Positions 59,795 to 64,000 of a stretch of 64,000 nt of DNA are shown here, piece by piece. The translations under genes were made by a program, and so were the position numbers. Source of the DNA: Elusimicrobia bacterium GWF2_62_30. Lineage in GTDB: Bacteria > Elusimicrobiota > Elusimicrobia > Elusimicrobiales > UBA9959. Position 1 is the stretch's first letter. The number at the start of each line of letters is the position of its first letter. The stretch lies in contig MGUK01000039.1 in NCBI GenBank assembly GCA_001799995.1, forward strand, positions 1 through 64,000. Direction: 5' to 3'. The notes below the pieces were generated by a model. That model did no database searches. It was not told the DNA's origin and saw nothing but the letters and a program-made list of their open reading frames with translations.

Positions 59795-60292
59795 ATGCAC
59801 GCAAAAGACCCGCTGATATTTAAAGCCCTGGAGATACGCGAAAGCCGGGGGCTGGACATTTCCCTGTCGCCGCCCCTGGAGTTCTACGCCGACGCTTTCA
59901 CGGAGCCGGGCACGCTGAAAAGCCTCAAGGTCACCCTGTCGTTCTCCGTCGGGGGGGACGAGCTGCTCCTGACCGGACGGACGGACGCGGAACTGGCCCT
60001 GCGCTGCGCCCGCTGCGACGCGCCGATAGCCCGCCGCCTTTCCGACACTTTTGACGAGGCATACCCGGATTCAGTAGAATATATAGATACGCGCGATATT
60101 ATCAGGGAGACCGTGGCCCTGCTCGCGCCGCTGAAAGTTTTGTGTTCCGAAACCTGCAAGGGACGGTGCCCGCTGTGCGGTGTTGACCGCAACGCGACGC
60201 CCTGCACCTGCAGCATGGACAAGGCGACTCCTTTCGAGGCGCTCAAAGGCCTCAAGATCAGGAAGCCCGACGATAAAGGACGCAAACAGTAA
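59795..60292 (+). CDS. yceD: YceD/DUF177 family protein
   Basis: The 165-residue protein carries the DUF177 signature: 'LALRCARCDAPI' in the middle and 'LCSETCKGRCPLCGVDRN' late, Cys pairs that may bind zinc. Genes of this family lie almost universally just before rpmF, as here (16 bp). The family is linked to 23S rRNA and ribosome assembly. This is consistent with the conserved rpmF-plsX-fab gene order that follows. Confidence 0.88.
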   Translation: MHAKDPLIFKALEIRESRGLDISLSPPLEFYADAFTEPGTLKSLKVTLSFSVGGDELLLTGRTDAELALRCARCDAPIARRLSDTFDEAYPDSVEYIDTRDIIRETVALLAPLKVLCSETCKGRCPLCGVDRNATPCTCSMDKATPFEALKGLKIRKPDDKGRKQ

Positions 60293-60308
60293 AAAAGAGG
60301 AATAGAAA

Positions 60309-60521
60309 ATGCCGAATCCCAAAAGAAAACATACCCGTTCCCGCAGAGATTCACGCCGCTCCCAGAACTGGAAGCTGGAAGTGAAAGAACTTGTACCCTG
60401 CGGCCAGTGCGGCGCGCTCCGCATCCCGCACCGCGTCTGCCCGTCCTGCGGCTTCTATAACGGCAAGCTCGAAGTGGCCAAGAAAGCCCCGAAGCAGGAA
60501 GAAGGCGAAGAAAAGAAATAA
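60309..60521 (+). CDS. rpmF: 50S ribosomal protein L32
   Basis: L32 is a small basic zinc-ribbon protein of the large ribosomal subunit. The 70-residue product starts 'MPNPKRKHTRSRRDSRRS' and has all four zinc cysteines (C31, C34, C44, C47). The C-terminus is a short charged tail. It begins after an 'agagga' site and is followed by plsX 9 bp later. Confidence 0.96.
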   Translation: MPNPKRKHTRSRRDSRRSQNWKLEVKELVPCGQCGALRIPHRVCPSCGFYNGKLEVAKKAPKQEEGEEKK

Positions 60522-60530
60522 CGACGAGAT

Positions 60531-61577
60531 ATGCGAATAGCGCTCGACGCTCACGGCGGAGATTTCGGACTGAAGCCGAACCTGGAAGGCGCCCTGCTGG
60601 CGGCTAAAAAGCTGCCGCACGAAGTGATCCTGGTAGGCCGCGATCCCGAGATACGGGAGGAACTGCGCCGCCTCGGCGCGGAGAATCCCGAGCGCATCAG
60701 CATAGTGCACGCGCCCCAGCTGATAGACATGGGAAGCGACCCGGTAGCCGAATGCCGGGCCAAGCAGGACTCCACGCTCATGGTCGGCGCGGGCCTGGTG
60801 CACGAGGGCAAGGCGGACGCGTTCATCTCCGCGGGGAACTCCGGCGCCATCATGGTCGCCTCCCTGCTGAAGATAAAGCGCATCCCCGGAGTGATACGCC
60901 CGGCCATAGCCGCGCCGCTTCCCACGCTGAGAGGCACGACGCTGCTGCTGGACGCCGGCGCCAACATGGACTGCAAGCCCTGGCACCTGGCGCAGTTCGC
61001 CGTGATGGGCTCCCTCTACATGAAGGCGATCTTCAAAGTGGAAAATCCCACGGTAGGCCTGCTCTCCATCGGCGAGGAAGAGACCAAGGGCAATGCGCTG
61101 GTGCAGGAAACGCTGCCGCTGATAAAGGCCGTGGGAGTCAACTTCCATGGCCCCGTAGAGGGGAGGGATATCCCCGCGGGCCTGACCGACGTGATAGTGG
61201 CCGACGGCTTTACCGGCAACGTGGCGCTGAAACTTTACGAAGGCGCCGCCAAGACGATCTTTAAAATGCTCAAGGACCAGATACAGCGCAAGTTCACCTA
61301 CAAGATAGGCGCGATGCTGATGCGCAAGCTCTTCACGGACATGAAGAAGAAAATGAACGTGGACGAGCTGGGGGGCGCGATGCTCCTGGGCGTGAACGGC
61401 GTGGTGCTGGTCTGCCACGGCAAGGTCAGCCCCAATACGATCTTTCACTCGGTGCGCGTCGCCGGCGAAATGGCGGAGTCCGGCCTGGTGCCGCACATAC
61501 GCAAGCAGATAGAACTCGTGAGAGACCAGATCTCCGCGGCCAAAGACGAAGACGCTTCCGGCGCGGAGGTCAAATGA
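60531..61577 (+). CDS. plsX: Phosphate acyltransferase PlsX
   Basis: PlsX makes acyl phosphate from acyl-ACP, the first step of PlsXY glycerolipid synthesis. The 348-residue protein begins 'MRIALDAHGGDFGLKPNLEGAL' and has 'SAGNSGAIM', 'LLDAGANMDCKP' and 'VADGFTGNVALKLYEG', all family blocks. It overlaps fabG by 4 bp, so phospholipid and fatty acid synthesis genes are coupled. Confidence 0.95.
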   Translation: MRIALDAHGGDFGLKPNLEGALLAAKKLPHEVILVGRDPEIREELRRLGAENPERISIVHAPQLIDMGSDPVAECRAKQDSTLMVGAGLVHEGKADAFISAGNSGAIMVASLLKIKRIPGVIRPAIAAPLPTLRGTTLLLDAGANMDCKPWHLAQFAVMGSLYMKAIFKVENPTVGLLSIGEEETKGNALVQETLPLIKAVGVNFHGPVEGRDIPAGLTDVIVADGFTGNVALKLYEGAAKTIFKMLKDQIQRKFTYKIGAMLMRKLFTDMKKKMNVDELGGAMLLGVNGVVLVCHGKVSPNTIFHSVRVAGEMAESGLVPHIRKQIELVRDQISAAKDEDASGAEVK

Positions 61578-62320
61578 AGGCGCTGGAAGGGAAAACGGCC
61601 CTGATAACGGGCTCGGCCCGCGGCATAGGTTTTGAGATAGCCACGCTGTTCGCCGCCGAGGGGGCCTCGGTGGCAGTAGCCGACCTTTCCGAGGAAGCCT
61701 CGAAAGCCGCCGCGGCCGACATAGCCGCTAAGACGGGCGCCAAGACCCTCGGGCTCGGCCTCGACGTCTCGAAAGAGGCGGATTGCGAGAGAGCGGTGGA
61801 AGAAGCGGTGAAAGCTTTCGGCAAACTGGACGTGCTGGTAAACAACGCCGGGATAACGAAGGACAACCTCGTCCTGCGCATGAAGGAAGCGGATTTCGAC
61901 GCGGTGATGTCGGTGAACCTCAAAGGGGCCTTCCTGATGTCGAAGGCGGCCGCCAAACTTATGCTGAAAGCCCGGACCGGCCGCATCATAAATATTTCCT
62001 CGGTGGTCGGGCAGAGCGGCCAGGCGGGCCAGGCAAACTATTCGGCCTCGAAGGCCGGCCTCATCGGCCTCACCAAGTCGCTGGCGCGGGAATTCGCGCC
62101 GCGCCAGGTGCTCGTCAACGCGGTGGCCCCGGGCTTCATACGCACCCGCATGACCGAAGGGCTCAAGGAAGAGGCGAAAACGAAAGTTTACGAGATGATC
62201 CCGCTGGGCCGCATGGGCGAACCGGCGGAAGTAGCTAAAGCCGCGCTGTTCCTGGCGGGCGACGGTTCCGCTTACGTTACGGGCCAGGTGCTGGCCGTGA
62301 ACGGCGGGCTGTACATGTAA
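61574..62320 (+). CDS. fabG: 3-oxoacyl-[ACP] reductase FabG
   Basis: This short-chain dehydrogenase of 248 residues reduces 3-oxoacyl-ACP with NADPH. Visible are 'ITGSARGIGFEIA' (nucleotide binding), 'NNAGITKDNLVLRM', the catalytic Ser in 'NISSVVGQSG', Tyr-x3-Lys in 'YSASKAG' and the end 'VNGGLYM'. It sits between plsX and acpP. fabD and fabH, often found here, are missing from this cluster. Confidence 0.95.
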   Translation: MKALEGKTALITGSARGIGFEIATLFAAEGASVAVADLSEEASKAAAADIAAKTGAKTLGLGLDVSKEADCERAVEEAVKAFGKLDVLVNNAGITKDNLVLRMKEADFDAVMSVNLKGAFLMSKAAAKLMLKARTGRIINISSVVGQSGQAGQANYSASKAGLIGLTKSLAREFAPRQVLVNAVAPGFIRTRMTEGLKEEAKTKVYEMIPLGRMGEPAEVAKAALFLAGDGSAYVTGQVLAVNGGLYM

Positions 62321-62359
62321 ATTTCTGCGGACCCATACTATCAGCAGGAGGGCAACGTA

Positions 62360-62614
62360 ATGGCAGTGACCGAAAACCTGGAAGAAAGAGTCAAGAAGAT
62401 AATCATCGAGCAGCTTGCCGTGGATTCATCCGAAGTCGTGGAAAAGGCGCAGTTCGTGCAGGACCTTGGCGCCGATTCCCTCGACACCGTTGAACTGGTC
62501 ATGGCGCTCGAAGAGGAATTCGACATCGAGATCCCGGACGAAGACGCCGAGAAGATCAAGACCGTCGGCGAAGCGATCAGCTACATAAAAGACAAGGCCG
62601 GAAAGAAAGACTGA
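62360..62614 (+). CDS. acpP: Acyl carrier protein
   Basis: The small acidic protein of 84 residues carries the phosphopantetheine attachment site Ser40 in '[10 protein letters not shown]'. It holds acyl chains for fatty acid synthesis and serves PlsX. A 'caggagggc' site precedes the ATG. fabF, which normally follows acpP, is absent; rnc follows directly. Confidence 0.96.
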   Translation: MAVTENLEERVKKIIIEQLAVDSSEVVEKAQFVQDLGADSLDTVELVMALEEEFDIEIPDEDAEKIKTVGEAISYIKDKAGKKD

Positions 62615-62628
62615 TTTCCCGCGCGGAA

Positions 62629-63312
62629 ATGGCTTTTCTTGAAGAAGTAATAGGATACAAATTCAGGAACCCGAAGCTGCTGGAAGAAGCTCTCACGCAT
62701 AAGTCACATTCTGCGGAGAGCGGTTCGCCCAGCGACAATGAACGCCTGGAATTCCTGGGCGACAGTGTGCTCGGCCTGATCGTATCCTATTATCTTTTCC
62801 GGACCCACCCGGACAAGGACGAGGGCTTCCTGTCAAAAGCGAAATCCGCGCTGGTCTCGCGGGCCAACCTGGCCCGCCTGGCCGCCGGGATGGGGCTTGG
62901 CGAACACCTCTTCCTGGGCACAGGCGAGTACCAGAGCGGCGGCAAAAGCCGCCACAGCATACTGGCCAACGCCCTTGAAGCCGTGCTCGGCGCGGTCTAC
63001 CTCGACGGCGGGCTTGCCGCCGCCGAAAAGATGGCCGCCCCGTGGCTCACCGCGCTGCCGGAGAACCTGGAGGCCGACCACAAGAGCGAATTGCAGGAGT
63101 ATATCCAGAAACGCCACAAGCAGCCTCCGGATTACGAGCTGATGGAAGAGGAAGGGCCGGAGCACAACAAGCGCTTCACCGTCCGGGTCTGCATAGGCAG
63201 GAAAACGCTCGGCCTGGGCGGCGGCAAAAACAAGAAAGAGGCCCACCAGGCCGCCGCCAAGAACGCTCTGGAATACCTGCGCAGCCACGAGGTCAGGGGA
63301 GATGAGCTCTAA
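62629..63312 (+). CDS. rnc: Ribonuclease III
   Basis: RNase III cleaves double-stranded RNA in rRNA and mRNA processing. The 227-residue protein has the signature 'NERLEFLGD' (37-45) with the catalytic Glu and Asp, the second acidic site in 'LEAVLGAVYLDGG', and a double-stranded RNA binding domain (about 152-222, 'KSELQEYIQKRH' to 'AAKNALEYL'). It overlaps the next gene by 11 bp. Confidence 0.96.
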   Translation: MAFLEEVIGYKFRNPKLLEEALTHKSHSAESGSPSDNERLEFLGDSVLGLIVSYYLFRTHPDKDEGFLSKAKSALVSRANLARLAAGMGLGEHLFLGTGEYQSGGKSRHSILANALEAVLGAVYLDGGLAAAEKMAAPWLTALPENLEADHKSELQEYIQKRHKQPPDYELMEEEGPEHNKRFTVRVCIGRKTLGLGGGKNKKEAHQAAAKNALEYLRSHEVRGDEL

Positions 63313-63922
63313 ATCCCGCGGCGGCATATCCCCCGGCAGCGGGGAGAAAGAACACAACGACAGAACCTTCGACGGGCTTGCGCTGAAAGGCAAGGCCGTA
63401 ACCTCCAAACACTTTTCCGGCTGCGTTTTCAGGAACTGCGACCTGACCGGGCTCACGTTCCGCTTCTGTAAATTTACGGACTGCCGCTTCGAAAGCTGCA
63501 ACCTCAGCCTGCTGAAGGTGCCCGGGACCGTTTTCAGCGGCGTCTCGTTCAAGGATTCCAAGCTGGTGGGGGTGGACTGGACGCAGGCTTCCTGGCCCAA
63601 AATAAAGCTGGCGGCGCCCCTCGCTTTCGCAGGCTGCCTGCTCAACGATTCCAATTTCCTGGGCCTTGCCCTGGCCGGCACGGCCATGACCGGCTGTCTC
63701 GCCCGGGACGCGGACCTGCGGGAAGCGGACCTGGCCGGTTCGGACCTGACAAAGACGGATTTCTCGGGCGCGCTTTTTTCGAACACGAACCTGGCGGGGG
63801 CCGACCTCACGGGGGCGCGCAACTACGCCATACGCATCTCGGAGAACAAGGTAAAGGACGCGAAGTTCTCCCTGCCGGAAGCCATGGACCTGCTCTACTG
63901 CCTGGACATAAAAATAGTATAA
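63302..63922 (+). CDS. Pentapeptide repeat protein, Qnr/YjbI-like
   Basis: The 206-residue protein has A(D/N)Lxx-type repeats in two blocks (about 33-100 and 115-180), for example 'FRNCDLTGLTF', 'FESCNLSLL' and 'ADLREADLAGSDLTKTDFSGA'. It should fold as a right-handed quadrilateral beta-helix. The C-terminal cap 'AKFSLPEAMDLLYCLDIKIV' is like that of Qnr and YjbI proteins. Qnr proteins protect DNA gyrase; most relatives have no known target. Its start lies 11 bp inside rnc with an 'aggggag' site, indicating coupled translation with RNase III. Confidence 0.82.
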   Translation: MSSKSRGGISPGSGEKEHNDRTFDGLALKGKAVTSKHFSGCVFRNCDLTGLTFRFCKFTDCRFESCNLSLLKVPGTVFSGVSFKDSKLVGVDWTQASWPKIKLAAPLAFAGCLLNDSNFLGLALAGTAMTGCLARDADLREADLAGSDLTKTDFSGALFSNTNLAGADLTGARNYAIRISENKVKDAKFSLPEAMDLLYCLDIKIV

Positions 63923-63940
63923 GGACGAACGGGCCGCCAT

Positions 63941-64000
63941 ATGAAAAACCACGCGATCTTAACTCTCCTTGCCGTACTTTTCCTCGCCGCCCCGGCGCGG
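63941..64000 (+). CDS. Start of a secreted protein gene, cut by the window end
   Basis: The ATG at 63941 opens a frame 'MKNHAILTLLAVLFLAAPAR' that runs off the window. The visible 20 residues are a typical Sec signal peptide. It lies 18 bp after the pentapeptide gene. No function can be given. Confidence 0.55.
   Translation, partial: MKNHAILTLLAVLFLAAPAR

Overview
The window is a GC-rich, densely coded stretch of a bacterial chromosome. It holds 64 protein genes (two cut by the window ends), two tRNA genes, no rRNA, and no recognisable phage, transposase or CRISPR array. The gene content points to a strictly anaerobic, amino-acid-fermenting bacterium with a Gram-negative type envelope: [FeFe]-hydrogenase maturases, oxygen-sensitive radical-SAM and B12/PLP aminomutases, a ferredoxin-linked 2-oxoacid oxidoreductase, acetate kinase, a probable outer-membrane beta-barrel protein and lipoproteins. 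Proteins with a truncated GspG/type IV pilin-like C-terminus, a homospermidine synthase/decarboxylase pair and a Cloacamonas-style lysine pathway suggest Elusimicrobiota or a similar lineage. That placement is an inference; no rRNA is present to test it.

Layout. 1-1655: hydE (C-terminal part) and hydF. 1687-5150: a membrane protein with a pilin-like tail, a secreted peptidylarginine/agmatine-deiminase-family protein, a secreted CYTH-domain protein and a DUF6498 membrane protein. 5171-7513 (minus): a DUF2779 nuclease-like protein and an Mrp/NBP35 Fe-S carrier. 7615-19720: a complete-looking lysine fermentation cluster, atoD-atoA-kce-kdd-kdd2-kamA-kamB-kamC-kamD-kamE followed by a class III aminotransferase. 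19802-21847: YihY and a glycosyltransferase. 22005-24608: four-subunit 2-oxoacid:ferredoxin oxidoreductase, closed by a strong terminator. 24731-29146: a double-receiver protein and a heterodimeric ABC exporter. 29155-31730 (minus): AEC and YidE-type transporters. 31924-34584: homospermidine synthase and a PLP decarboxylase. 34703-37171: a CsgG-like/beta-barrel protein of lower GC and an AmpG-like MFS transporter. 37245-42932 (minus): CDF metal exporter, ferredoxin and a maltose-type ABC sugar importer. 43071-45756: a methyltransferase, acetate kinase and a second pilin-like protein. 45767-50841 (minus): a five-gene, translationally coupled operon (DUF885-like, ABC ATPase, ABC-2 permease, TPR-like protein, glycosyltransferase). 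50885-55505 (minus): tRNA-Lys, tRNA-Leu, tig, clpP, lon. 55622-59764: SpoIID-like protein and two glycosyltransferases. 59795-63922: yceD-rpmF-plsX-fabG-acpP-rnc and a pentapeptide-repeat protein.

How the genes work together. Lysine is converted to beta-lysine (KamA), then 3,5-diaminohexanoate (KamDE, maintained by KamBC), then 3-keto-5-aminohexanoate (Kdd). Kce cleaves this with acetyl-CoA to acetoacetate and 3-aminobutyryl-CoA. The usual ammonia lyase Kal is not in the window; the class III aminotransferase in its place is best read as a 3-aminobutyryl-CoA transaminase, which would yield acetoacetyl-CoA and glutamate. AtoDA would activate the acetoacetate. Acetate kinase, the 2-oxoacid:ferredoxin oxidoreductase and a hydrogenase matured by HydEF would then permit an acetate plus H2 type fermentation.

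The less ordinary items are: the tandem, diverged kdd pair; two mutually inverted copies of a small palindromic element between kamE and the aminotransferase; the export-like operon built around a DUF885 protein that has lost its metal-site residues; several genes whose start codon sits immediately after a -10-like box without a Shine-Dalgarno sequence; and a mixed tRNA/protein-quality-control operon lacking clpX. All functional statements are from reading the sequence and family knowledge; no database search was run.
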